Part shown: one piece after another, positions 54,329 through 64,000 of the stretch
Layout of the letters: each line of letters opens with the position of its first letter
How positions within the stretch are numbered: the first letter of the stretch is position 1
DNA from: Notospermus geniculatus
Lineage: Eukaryota; Nemertea; Pilidiophora; Heteronemertea; Lineidae
DNA: 64,000 nt
Reading direction: 5' to 3'
Assembly: GCA_002633025.1 (NCBI GenBank)
Contig: NMRB01000936.1
Coordinates: 97,329 to 161,328 of the forward strand
Made by a program: the position numbers and the translations under genes
Notes under the pieces: model-generated
Told to the model about the DNA's origin: nothing
Databases searched by the model: none
The model's input: only the letters and a program-made list of their open reading frames with translations

Positions 54329-54430
54329 CATGATGCACCATGATGCACCATACCAACGTTCACAGGAGGAGATCATATAATCTCTCCTGGCGTTCAGCAG
54401 TTTGAATAAAGGGGACAAAATAGGAACTTC
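54329..54430 (+). other. probable short 3' UTR of VPS13
   Basis: Untranslated sequence from the stop to just beyond the AATAAA at 54405-54410. Later AATAAA copies (58661, 60851) could extend it. Transcript ends cannot be set from sequence alone. Confidence 0.4.
54405..54410 (+). terminator. polyadenylation signal AATAAA
   Basis: Canonical hexamer 77 nt after the VPS13 stop codon, the first one downstream. Confidence 0.5.
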
Positions 54431-54678
54431 ACCGAGTCAGCAGTGGATGAGATGGGACTGAACTGATTAACAATGCATGTATATAAGCAAACATCAACTG
54501 AACTATGCAGCTTCGGCTGCTGAGTTAGAATTTGTCGCACGGCCATTTGGATGCATCCAGTTGAAGTAGAAATGATTAACGAGCAACATGTTTATAAGAA
54601 GTGCAATCTCGGATGATTTCATTGAAATGAAATCACTGTTTATCTATGCCATGACCATCTGATGTATGTCGGTTATCC

Positions 54679-54935
54679 TTAAAGAAAATGTATCACGGGT
54701 ATTTTCGCGGGCCACAAAAATCACAGTTTATTTACATTTTGTTAGTTTATGTCCAGTCTTTCTTTGTCTTATGAGTAGTTTGTTGGTGGCATGCCCCTCT
54801 AGAAATTCTTTTGATAGCGAACGTATTCAATTTGGTGGTTTTGGCATGTCCCAAAAATCCAAAATAACGTGATGTAAACATCCATGTTTGCAAACATTGA
54901 ATGTAAACAACGAAGTCGTGATACATTATCTTTAA
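54679..54935. mobile_element. TTAA-flanked MITE, family E copy 2
   Basis: TTAAAGAAAATGTATCACGG and GTGATACATTATCTTTAA, complete ends, downstream of the VPS13 stop. Confidence 0.85.
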
Positions 54936-55297
54936 CTTAGACAATACTTTGTTTACAACTCATACGATAGGCGTGTACAAAGATGCTTTGTCTGTTTACT
55001 ACCTGTGTGGATGGAAAGTAGAGATAGGTTGGGGTTATTTGGCTGTTTTACGATCTAGGTGGTTTACTAATGTTCTTTTACTGCAGTTTGTAACAGATCT
55101 TATACGATTCCACGGCTTATGTTCTAGAAGGAAAAACGATATTTGTATGTCTACTGTAGGTGCTTCATACGAATGCAATGGTGATTGAGTCCAAACCTGC
55201 TGCTTTACAATGTATATGTGGGCATTTTATCTGTGGTGTAATTAGAATATGAGTACCACCCATACGAAGTCCCTGCTACAATATGTCACTACCCATT

Positions 55298-55480
55298 CAG
55301 GGGCAGATCCACAATTTTGGAAAAGAGGGGGCGCACTGTGCTAGAAACATTGAAGTCTGTGGTGAATTTCAATGATTTGCTCCAAATTTCAGGATTTCAC
55401 GGTCAATTTTACAGATTTGTTGGCCGAAAGGGGAGGCACGCGCCGGGTCTGCCCCCCCCCCCCCCGGATCCGTGCCTGCC
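55298..55480. repeat. dispersed GGATCC-ended repeat
   Basis: GGGGCAGATCCACAATTTTG ... CCCCGGATCCGTGCCTGCC. Relatives at 45180 and 48608. Confidence 0.65.
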
Positions 55481-55657
55481 ATTGTGGGGAGAAGCCAGGG
55501 TGCAAAAATATAACGTACAAAAGAACCTTTTCTTTATCTCTCCTTGCGATTTTCATTAACTACTGTGTACGTGTAGTATGTTCGGTGGGTAAAATGTAAA
55601 TAATGTAAATACTTGGGCAGGGACTGCAATAGATGACAGTAGACATATCAGTAAATA

Positions 55658-56046
55658 ACGAGGTTTAGCACCTTTCCGACTCCGGCTTCAACTACCAGAA
55701 TGAATTGCAGTCCGCTGTAGACATGCTTGATAAAAACGATTTGATAGACGTTTGCAAATCGTAAAATGCCACAACTTGTGGCAGAACAATTTTGATTCGT
55801 AATCGGAAATGCACATAAATCGCAAATATTGTAGTCGTGTTTCAAGTCGTAACGACTAGGATTACGAATTCAATATTCATTATTTATCGGCACTTCCGAT
55901 TTATAAGGCCAATTTTTTCTGCCTTCAATTTATGGTTTTCGACGAATTGAAAACGTCTATCAAATCGTTTTTACCAAGGATGTCCATAGCGGACTGCAAC
56001 AATTCATTCTCGTAGTTGAAGTCGGAGTTGGAAAGGTGCTAAACCT
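55658..56046. mobile_element. foldback element, family D copy 2
   Basis: AGCACCTTTCCGACTCCGGC and GTCGGAGTTGGAAAGGTGCT, arms of about 120 bp. High identity to 40866-41262. Confidence 0.87.
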
Positions 56047-56204
56047 CACTAATGTCTTCAATGTGTCAAAGTATAGACAACTACTCGTGGTATTTGATCC
56101 CTTGGTGTGGTGACTGAGGTAGAGATGAGTTTCGCTGGCAGACATCTTGCCAAAATTAGGTCATCACCATGGGAATTGTCTTCAAGAGTAGATTTTGTAT
56201 TTCA

Positions 56205-56681
56205 TTTTTCCGTCAGGGCCGACGCTATAGCATTATTGGCCCTGGTAAGTACGGAGGAGGTCATCACAAGGTACTCGTGTTCCTCACTCGGATGGGGTCT
56301 TTTATTTGCCCTTGCAAAGAAACAAGGTACAAGGCACCACGGCTTACTGTCCCATGCGACGGACGTGAAGAGCCGGGAATGAAATCCCATATGGCCCAGG
56401 CTGGATTCGAACCCAGGACCTGCCGCTTGCTAAAGCCCCTGTCACATATCCACTCCGGGGCCCGTACGGCGATTGAAAACAGACAGATTGCCCCTGAGCC
56501 CTGGGGAATGAAAACCGTAGAAATGAAAATGAACATGAAAATGAAAATGAAAATTGTAATGGACCCGTACTGTCTCTAAAATCCACAGCAAGCTGATGGG
56601 TGGGGAAAATCGTACGGGGCCCGGTAGATTTGTGACCTAGGCTTTAGCGGACGCGATAACCACTAGGCTACCAGGCTCCTC
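56205..56681 (-). mobile_element. tRNA-derived SINE, family 2 copy 2, interrupted
   Basis: Matches 46291-46563. The tRNA-like head is split at its anticodon loop by the MITE at 56433-56644. Confidence 0.85.
56433..56644. mobile_element. MITE inside the SINE
   Basis: AAGCCCCTGTCACATATC and GTGACCTAGGCTT ends with TA on both sides, plus subterminal CCGGGGCCCGTACG / CGTACGGGGCCCGG. Purine-rich AAAATGAAAATG centre. Confidence 0.8.
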
Positions 56682-57227
56682 ACTCTTCTAGAGTGACAGA
56701 TGATTGGCTCTCCCAACCCCCAGAGGGGGAGATCTCTATGACGATGACCTAATTTTGGCAAGATGGCTGCCAGTGTAGCCCATCTATATCCAGCTTAACC
56801 TTCTAAAAGTCACATGAGTCAACTTCATGTGTGTCCATTTCTACCGGATACGATCCCCAGCGTTAGGAAGTTGAGGAGGGGAATTCGATGACTGTTGTAG
56901 CACCATCAGGTAGAAATCTTACCTCTCCTGGCATTGTGATACCAAGTCTGTTGCCATGGTGACTGTCGTCAAGACCTCAGGCGTAACCAAGCGATCCTCT
57001 ACCAATATGTGTATCAAACTTATTTTCTTATTCATTTTCTATTTGTGTTGTTACAAACAGATCGAATCGGTTGATTATTGTTGGGAATAAAAAGATTATT
57101 GTTACTAAGGTGTTAATCATGTAAACAACGGAAGAAGTTTTGTTGTTATGTGTCGATGATTTCAGTTTAATATGTGATTACTCTTTCTAAAGTTTAAACA
57201 TAGTAATGTTACAAAGTTACAGATGAG

Positions 57228-57350
57228 GGCCTACATTCAAAAAACCTTGTTAGCTTAGTTGGGTGCCAGTTGTGTACATTGCCATGTACAAACAGAGCAC
57301 TTTACCAAGTAACCATTAAGCCGAGCCAGGTTTTATGAATATGGGCCCAG
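57228..57350. mobile_element. short hairpin element
   Basis: GGGCCTACATTCAAAAAACC and GGTTTTATGAATATGGGCCC arms with GGCTTAA-like inner pairing. Confidence 0.55.
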
Positions 57351-57945
57351 GATTGGTGGATTGTTCTTGTCATATTTGTGCCATGATTGTTGACGGCGTT
57401 GGGTGGTCTCTCTGCCGAATGTTGGTTGAAGTGGCTCTGATAAACTAACGAAAAAAACTGTACGGTACTTAAAGTTATACCCAAGTTGTTTGCACATATT
57501 ATTATATCTTTTATGCTTAACCTCTGTACTTCACATCTTACTTTAGACTGTTCAGCAGTATCAGGACATAACCATATTAATCTGCCTTGATATCGTGCCT
57601 GTACTTATCTTTGAGCGACATTTCAGAAATTTTGGAAAGTTTTTCTGGCTGAAGCAACAAATCAGTAAGGATCATGGAAGAATTTGGTGATGATTAAAAT
57701 CATGTTTTGGCTCGGTTGTTTGAAATTAACATTTGCACTCATCTCGTGTTAAATTTAGCATACACTTGCTTCTAGTCCCGGCACTCTTCAAACAATTCGG
57801 CTCTTTGTCCTTCTGTGGGAGATTCTTTCAGACTTCTCGGAGTTAGTGCCAAAACTCGGCCAGTTTTTTCAGCTCTTTCCCTACTTTCTCCGACAAGTTA
57901 ACTGGCAAGTTAACTGGAACTTGTTCTGAGAGGTGTTCCTCTTGT
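57351..57945. other. downstream sequence, nothing recognised
   Basis: No splice-supported reading frame or repeat structure seen. Confidence 0.4.
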
Positions 57946-57947
57946 GG

Positions 57948-58190
57948 GTGGCGTCCACTAGAGCGCCGACAACATTAGAAAGGGTTGTGGAAGCAAACTG
58001 TGTCATTTCGGCATTCTTTCCGCCTCAATGACTATTGGGCATTTTGCCCTCTCCCGAAAGTGCAGAAACGCCAGGAAATGATAAAAACAGTGAACGGAAT
58101 CTTTCAAGAATATACGGAGAGGTTGCTGAATGAATACGGATTTACTAATTTTGCATTCCGCGTCTTGTCCGCGCCCTAGTGGACGCCAGG
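57948..58190. mobile_element. inverted-repeat element
   Basis: GGCGTCCACTAGAGCGC and GCGCCCTAGTGGACGCC ends, about 243 bp. The 64-codon open frame inside has no recognised homology. Confidence 0.65.
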
Positions 58191-58827
58191 TTTTTAGAAC
58201 TGTTTAATGAGGATGTTAACAGTTACATTGCTGAATCAATTTCGTTCCTTCAATGTTCCTTCATGTCCTACTGGAGTTTGTTTTCCTATGCGCCAAAGCT
58301 GTTACTCCTTCAACCTCAAAATGTGCTGACCCAATCATGTGGAATCTCTACTCTGTGGTTCAGTCCATTCTAATGTCGAGCTGTGTTACATGTGTGTTCT
58401 TATTTTATCCTTGTACTCATGAAATCCTTCACTATGTGCAATTTATCACTCCAGATTTATATTAAAAAACCCGGCTGATAGTTTTTTCAATGACTTAAGT
58501 TACCGGTATAGATTAAGGTACATGGACAATCATGATGTTACTCTAATATTACTTGCTCGGTGTAAGATGTGTTCGATGGTCTCCTGAGAATGATTTGTCT
58601 GATCACCCTGTGTTGATAGGTTAAGACTTCCTTACTACAAATATGGGAACATTTGTGTGAAATAAAATGTGACCCTCCACAGCAAAAAGAGACGCATGTC
58701 GCTCCGAAGGTGAGCCGCAACGAACTAAGATGACACCAGAAGAGAATGGAAGAAATAGATTATTTCAGATTTCATAACAGACAGATAATATTGAAATGCA
58801 GTGACAACATTTGGTCTCGACCTGCCA
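58191..58827. other. downstream sequence, nothing recognised
   Basis: Contains one AATAAA at about 58661; no gene or repeat ends seen. Confidence 0.4.
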
Positions 58828-59206
58828 GGGCCAGACCCAAAAATATGTCTGTTTGCCGTGACCCGACCGACCCTACGTAAATGGTACCGACCCAAAACTT
58901 TTTATGGGGGTATTAGCCAATATGTTTTTTTTTATGCCCCAAGGACCCTATTTGCCGACCGGCAATGACGAAGTACATGTATGCCGACCTAAAACTTTTT
59001 ACACTTCAAAACTGAATGCCGATGCGTCATAAACCCCAAAAGACATTGTTTTTAAACACTAGTATATTTTTATTTCATTTTGTGGAAATTGCTAATTTTT
59101 TTTCCACCTCCAACTAAAAAAAATAAAAATATATGCCTACCTACCTACCCAAGCTGTTAGGGCAGGGTCGGGTTACAGCAAACAGACATATTTTTGGGTC
59201 TGGCCC
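58828..59206. mobile_element. GGGCCAGAC-ended MITE
   Basis: GGGCCAGACCCAAAAATATG and CATATTTTTGGGTCTGGCCC ends, continuing TCTGTTTGC / GCAAACAGA. Arms of about 30 bp. Confidence 0.88.
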
Positions 59207-59514
59207 AGGCTGAGAGCGACAAGCGACTGGTTTTGCTGTGCAGGGTCACAAATGAGTACATACATGTAGTGAGTTTCAATAGGCCTAACTGGTAACACCG
59301 TCTGTTATTAGACACTAAATTGCACCCATTGATCACGCACTACTGTCTCCATGATGTTTTTACCCCGACCGGTGTCAATGTATTTACGACAACGAGGCCT
59401 TTTTCTTTATATTCTGCTGTTTTTATTTGAAAGTCTTGTTTTCTTGTGCGCGCTATATAGATGTGCTTATTTTCATATATCCTGATAAAACTTAATTATT
59501 TTCGAGATTAACTC

Positions 59515-59638
59515 TATGACCCGTATTTTAAAATGCTCCTCAATGTAAAGGACTTCCTCAAGGCTATTGTTCTCCTGTTGAGAACAATAGCCTTGAGGAA
59601 CTACTTTACGTTGAGGCGCATTCTAAAATATGGGCCTA
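59515..59638. mobile_element. hairpin element
   Basis: CTCAAGGCTATTGTTCTC and GAGAACAATAGCCTTGAG form the inner arms; CCCGTATTTTAAAATGC and the matching right end form the outer arms. Confidence 0.8.
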
Positions 59639-60335
59639 TGTATTTAACAATTTTAAGTGTCTAATCTTTAATCGTGTGAGAATTCTGTGGCAGTATTTCT
59701 TTGAGAAATAATGAGCCACTTTGTTTCTATGTAATGTTTTGAGGGTTGAGAATGTTCAATTTGTGTACTGTACTATAGTTTGAATGAAGACTTGGTCCCA
59801 TAGCCATGCTGTGTGTAATGTTTACCGTAATCTTCCATACATAACAGTCCCCTTCAGCACAACACCTTCCTTATATATTCTCTTTGTTTGTACTTTGTCT
59901 GCATTATTTGCGCCTCTTGTTTATTTTAACACAGATTTGCTGAATCCACTTGTGAAATCATAAAATAGGTGGCGCTACGTTCTCCCTAATCCAGGCACAA
60001 GTTCACAGCCTCTTATACACTCCTGTCTGTTATATGTCACTCAATCACCTCTGCAGTTACAAAACGACAATGCATTGTATTTCTCCAATATATTTTTGTC
60101 GAATCTATTTCAATGTTAAGCATGTAAAGGTATGTTTCTTGTCATGTGATGTCTGTGATAGGTCTGTTGTCGGTTGAACCCTTCAAAGCTGAAGTTTAAT
60201 CGTTAACTCACTGAATTATCTCACAGGATGTTCCAGAAAACGGATTAGGATATTCCACTTTTGTTTCAATGAATTATCTGTTGTAACCTCTAGACCACAG
60301 ATGATACCCGTACTAAGAATAGCTCAGTTCAATAA
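59639..60335. other. downstream sequence, nothing recognised
   Basis: AT-rich, no gene or repeat ends seen. Confidence 0.4.
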
Positions 60336-61343
60336 TGGCACTTCGTTCGAGTTTGTCTTGGAGATGACAGTATATAGGAAAGGAAATTTGAATGGAAGTT
60401 ACCCACAACAAGTGTGAATAACTAGGTCAACACCATGAAAATGTTGAAGTCTCAAAAGTATAGTTTAATAACAATGGGAAACTTTCCTGCCGTTAGAGGG
60501 CATCACTAGTTACATGTAGCGGTCCTACGTAGAACGTCATGAAATTTTGATGTCACAGAGAAGAAGACATGTCACAACCCATCTGTAATGACGTGGACGG
60601 CATGACTTACGTCTGTGATGTCAGATTTTGTGCCATTCTAGGGCCACAAACAGAGGTGGCATCTAACGGCAGGAAGGTCTCCCATTGATTGAGCGTCTTT
60701 GTGAAACTGCAACATTTGTTCAATGTGGTTAGATTTCAGCTTCGTGGATTAATGGGCTACCGGTACTACATTAATTCTAGCACCTCTTGGAGCGATTATT
60801 AACTTGCTACTTTGTATCTTTGGTTCTGAAGGGATCCAACTGTTGTGTAGAATAAAGATAGAAAAACCTGTACATAAAAAACATGGAAGCTAATAATAGA
60901 TGACATTATGATGATATTTCTTCTGTTTTCATTTAATTTTATGGTAAAAGATTTGAATCAAGAACTTCTCTTTGGGAAAGGGCCAGGCCATGCAGTGGCG
61001 CCATCTTGAAAACCTGAAGGCTGGATGGAGGTTGAGTCATGGTGATTCCCTGCCCCTGGCCGATGATCGGAATTCCCGGGGCCGTACTGGGTTTTATTTC
61101 TCAAAAACGGCCGACGAAAATCGACAAGGCTAGAGGTCTCTTCATTATCTGGGTCGTGAGTGAAGGACATTTTGATAGCCGCAGCGGTTTGGCTGGAAGG
61201 AAGCCCAGAAAATGGCACTTTGTTCTTGAGTTTCTCTTGGAGATAACGGTATCCAAGGATATTTCAATGGAACTTGCCCACAACAACAGTGTGAATAACT
61301 AGGTCAACACCATGAAAATGTTCAAGTCTCAAAAGTATAACTA
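60336..61343. repeat. pair of diverged direct repeats
   Basis: Blocks at 60336-60466 and 61208-61343 share TGAATAACTAGGTCAACACC, ATGAAAATGTT and AAGTCTCAAAAGTATA. The inverted-repeat element at 60473 lies between them. Confidence 0.8.
60473..60687. mobile_element. inverted-repeat element
   Basis: ATGGGAAACTTTCCTGCCGT and ACGGCAGGAAGGTCTCCCAT ends, about 215 bp. Confidence 0.78.
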
Positions 61344-61423
61344 ATATACGTATATATGCATTTTGATCACTCCACAAAATGTTTCTTGTAAAATAAAAAA
61401 GGTCAGCAATAAATACTATTACA

Positions 61424-63455
61424 CTAACATGGCACGGACTTGTGTTTTACACTCGTCTGGTGCGGTCTGCCAAATAAGTGCTAAAACCACGCAAGTCCAG
61501 GACTTGCGTGGTTTTAGCACTAACATGGCACTTGTGTGGTTTTAGCACATATGGCACAGACTTGTGTTTTATACTCGTCTATTTGCCAAATGAGTGCTAA
61601 AACAACGCAACGCAATTCTAGAAGTCCAGGACTTGCGTGATTTTAGCACTAACATGGCACTTGCGTGGCTTTAGCACTAACATGGCATGGACTTGCGTTT
61701 TATAGTCATGAGGTGCAATCTATCCAAAGAGTGCTAAAACCACGCAAGTCCAGGACTTGTGTTTTACACTCGTCTGGTGCAATCTGCCAAATGAGTGCTA
61801 AAACCACGCAAGTCCAGGACTTGTGTGGTTCTAGCACTAACATGGCACTTGTGTGGCTTTAGCACTAACATGGCACTTGCGTGGCTTTAGCACTAACATG
61901 GCATGGACTTGCGTTTTATAGTCATGAGGTGCAATCTGTCGAATGAGTGCTAAAACCACGCAAGTCCAGGATTTGCGTGGTATTAACACTAACATGGCAC
62001 GGACTTGTGTTTTACAGTCGTCTGGTGCAGCCTGCCAAATGAGTGCTAAAACCACACAAGTCCAGGACTTGTGTGGTTTTAGCACTGACATGGCACTTGC
62101 GTGGTTTTTGCACTAACATGGCATGGACTTGCGTTTTATACTCATCTGCCAAATGAGTGCTAAAACCACACAAGTCCAGGACATGCGTGGTTTTAGCACT
62201 AACATGGCACTTGCGTGGATTTAGCACTAATGTGGCACGGACTTGTGTTTTACACTCTTCTATTTGCCAAATGAGTGCTAAAACCACACAATTCTAGAAG
62301 TCCAGGACTTGCATGATTTTAGCGCTAACATGACACTTGCGTGGCTTTAGCACTAACATGGCACGGACTTGCGTTTTATAGTCATGTGGTGCAATCTGTC
62401 CAATGAGTGCTAAAACCATGCAAGTCCAGGACTTGGTTTTAGCACTGACATGGCACTTGCGTGGTTTTAGCACTAATGTGGCACGGACTTGTGTTTTACA
62501 CTCGTCTGGTGCAATCCGCCAAACGAGTGCTAAAACGGGACTTGCGTGGTTTTAGCACTAACATGGCACTTGCGTGGTTTTGGCACTAATGTGGCACGGA
62601 CTTGTGTTTTACACTCGTCTGGTGCAGTCTGCCAAATGAGTGCTAAAACCACGCAAGTCCTGGACTTGCATGGTTTTAGCACTAACATGGTATTTGCGTG
62701 GTTTTAGCACTACCGTGGCACGGACTTGTGTTTTACACTCTTCTATTTGCCAAATGAGTGCTAAAACCACGCAATTCTAGAAGTCCAGGACTTGCATGAT
62801 TTTAGCGCTAACATGACACTTGCGTGGCTTTAGCACTAACATGGCACGGACTTGCGTTTTATAGTCATGTGGTGCAATCTGTCCAATGAGTGCTAAAACC
62901 ATGCAAGTCCAGGACTTGTGTGGTTTTAGCACTAACATGGCACTTGCGTGGCTTTAGCACTAACATGGCATGGACTTGTGCTTTATAGTCATGAGGTGCA
63001 ATCTGTCTAATGAGTGCTAAAACCACGCAAGTCCAGGACTTGTGTGGTTTTAGCACTCATTTGGCAGATGAGTATAAAACGCAAGTCCATGCCATGTTAG
63101 TGCTAAACCCACGCAAGTCCTGGACTTGTGTGGTTTTAGCACTCATTTGGCAGATGAGTATAAAACGCAAGTCGATGCCATGTTAGTGCTAAAACCACGC
63201 AAGTCCTGGACTTGTGTGGTTTTAGCACTCATTTGGCAGATGAGTATAAAACGCAAGTCCATGCCATGTTGGTGCAAAAACCACGCAAGTGCCATGTCAG
63301 TGCTAAAACCACACAAGTCCAGGACTTGCGTGGTTTTAGCACTAACATGGCACTTGCGTGGTTTTAGCACTAACATGGCACGGACTTGTGTTTTACACTC
63401 GTCTGGTGCAGTCTGCCAAATGAGTGCTAAGTCCTGCACTTGCGTGGTTTTAGCA
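61424..63455. repeat. hairpin-rich satellite-like tandem array
   Basis: About 16 copies of a 43-nt palindrome (GTGCTAAAACCACGCAAGT, a few centre bases, then its complement) alternate with spacers containing TAACATGGCACTTGCGTGG and TTTTACACTCGTCTGGTGCA. The unit is about 110-150 bp, with a higher-order period near 481 bp (62258 against 62739). After about 63045 the units run in the opposite direction. Open frames inside are side effects of the repeat. Confidence 0.95.
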
Positions 63456-63607
63456 GGACACTGGTCTGCTGAGGGGAAGGATACACCTACAAAATGACAC
63501 CAATTGCGTCTTGTTGTCTTCATCAGAACAGCTCTGGAGATGGTTTGGAAATTTTTTTTAACCTCCTGTCAAAAGTGTGTCTTCAAGTTTTTGAGTTTTT
63601 TTGTGTG

Positions 63608-63698
63608 GCAAATGAGTGCTAAAACCACGCAAGTCCAGAAGTCCAGGACTTGCGTGGTTTTAGCACTGACATGGCACTTGCGTGGTTTTTGCACTAAA
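63608..63698. repeat. detached unit of the hairpin array
   Basis: GAGTGCTAAAACCACGCAAG ... CTTGCGTGGTTTTAGCACTG about 150 bp beyond the array, with AGAAGTCCAGG doubled in its centre. Confidence 0.9.
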
Positions 63699-64000
63699 GC
63701 TAGGCGCACACAATGCCTTCTAACTTCCCCATCGGACATTTCGGACATCAGCGAACATTGTGGTGTGATATGTTTCCACAAATCTTTATATATTTCTTGG
63801 TCGAAACGAAAATATTCTTGCAGCAGTATCTTTTACAAAACACAATAAATTTGACATTTTTATTCTTAGATATAATAAGTAATATTCAATCATATTCTTA
63901 TTGGTTTTGAAAATTATGATAAGAATTGATGATATTACATGTAGCCAGATGTAGCTTTATATTTTAGAACGCTGCCACCGGCCAGGCGAGATGGCGACTA
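63699..64000. other. right end of window, nothing recognised
   Basis: AT-rich unique sequence with no gene signal, cut by the window edge. Confidence 0.4.

Larger units (their letters stand above)
56135..56773. mobile_element. outer inverted-repeat element of a triple nest
   Basis: CTTGCCAAAATTAGGTCATC (56145) is inverted as GATGACCTAATTTTGGCAAG (about 56743-56762). It contains a SINE, which contains a MITE. Confidence 0.8.

Noticed and set aside
57985-58179. 64-codon open frame with methionine start
   Set aside because: It lies inside an inverted-repeat element and has no recognisable domain; too short to support.
61424-63455. CRISPR array
   Set aside because: Eukaryotic context; spacers are themselves repeated and the palindromes are not separated by unique sequences.
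61424-63848. Several 65-126-codon open frames in the hairpin array
   Set aside because: The same peptide recurs because the DNA repeat lacks stops in that frame. Frames change between units and no start or stop is conserved.

Overview
This is an intron-rich, repeat-dense metazoan nuclear genome. Exons average about 150 bp, splice sites are canonical GT-AG, and there are dozens of short inverted-repeat transposons, tRNA-derived SINEs and minisatellites. I see no operons or bacterial features. A marine invertebrate is likely, probably a deuterostome such as a lancelet, echinoderm or hemichordate. That taxon call is inference from gene structure and repeat style, not from a diagnostic gene.

One gene accounts for most of the window. 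From about 56 to 54328 on the + strand, 57 exons chain together in consistent phase to encode about 2,793 C-terminal residues of a VPS13A/C-type bridge-like lipid transfer protein. The amino-terminal chorein part lies off the left edge. Exons e1-e20 (56-13063) carry an FFAT-like segment and the repeating beta-groove channel. Exons e21-e23 plus a possible 18-nt microexon (14095-18012) encode an acidic disordered linker. All four are phase-1 symmetric, so they look like an alternative-splicing block. Exons e24-e41 (19228-34539) encode the VAB adaptor-binding domain, in which six Asn-containing repeats can be found. Exons e42-e53 (45557-51576) encode the distal channel and the start of the ATG2_C-like helical region. 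Exons e54-e57 (52105-54328) encode the rest of ATG2_C and a PH-like C-terminal end, with stop TAA at 54326-54328 and a polyadenylation signal at 54405.

The 11-kb intron between e41 and e42 (34540-45556) contains a single-exon rhodopsin-class GPCR on the opposite strand (35920-36948). It lacks the usual TM3-ECL2 disulfide cysteines and has NFPIY in place of NPxxY.

The introns and the downstream region are packed with mobile DNA. Many elements are non-autonomous and end at TTAA, as piggyBac-type elements do, and one nested copy shows its own pre-insertion site. Others are TA-flanked, or are foldback elements carrying TGACGTCA palindromes. There are two tRNA-derived SINE families. From 54411 to 64000 I find no protein gene. 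That stretch ends in a hairpin-rich tandem array of about 2 kb (61424-63455) built on a near-perfect palindrome with arms of about 21 bp, with a higher-order repeat of about 481 bp and an orientation switch. It is the least explained structure in the window.
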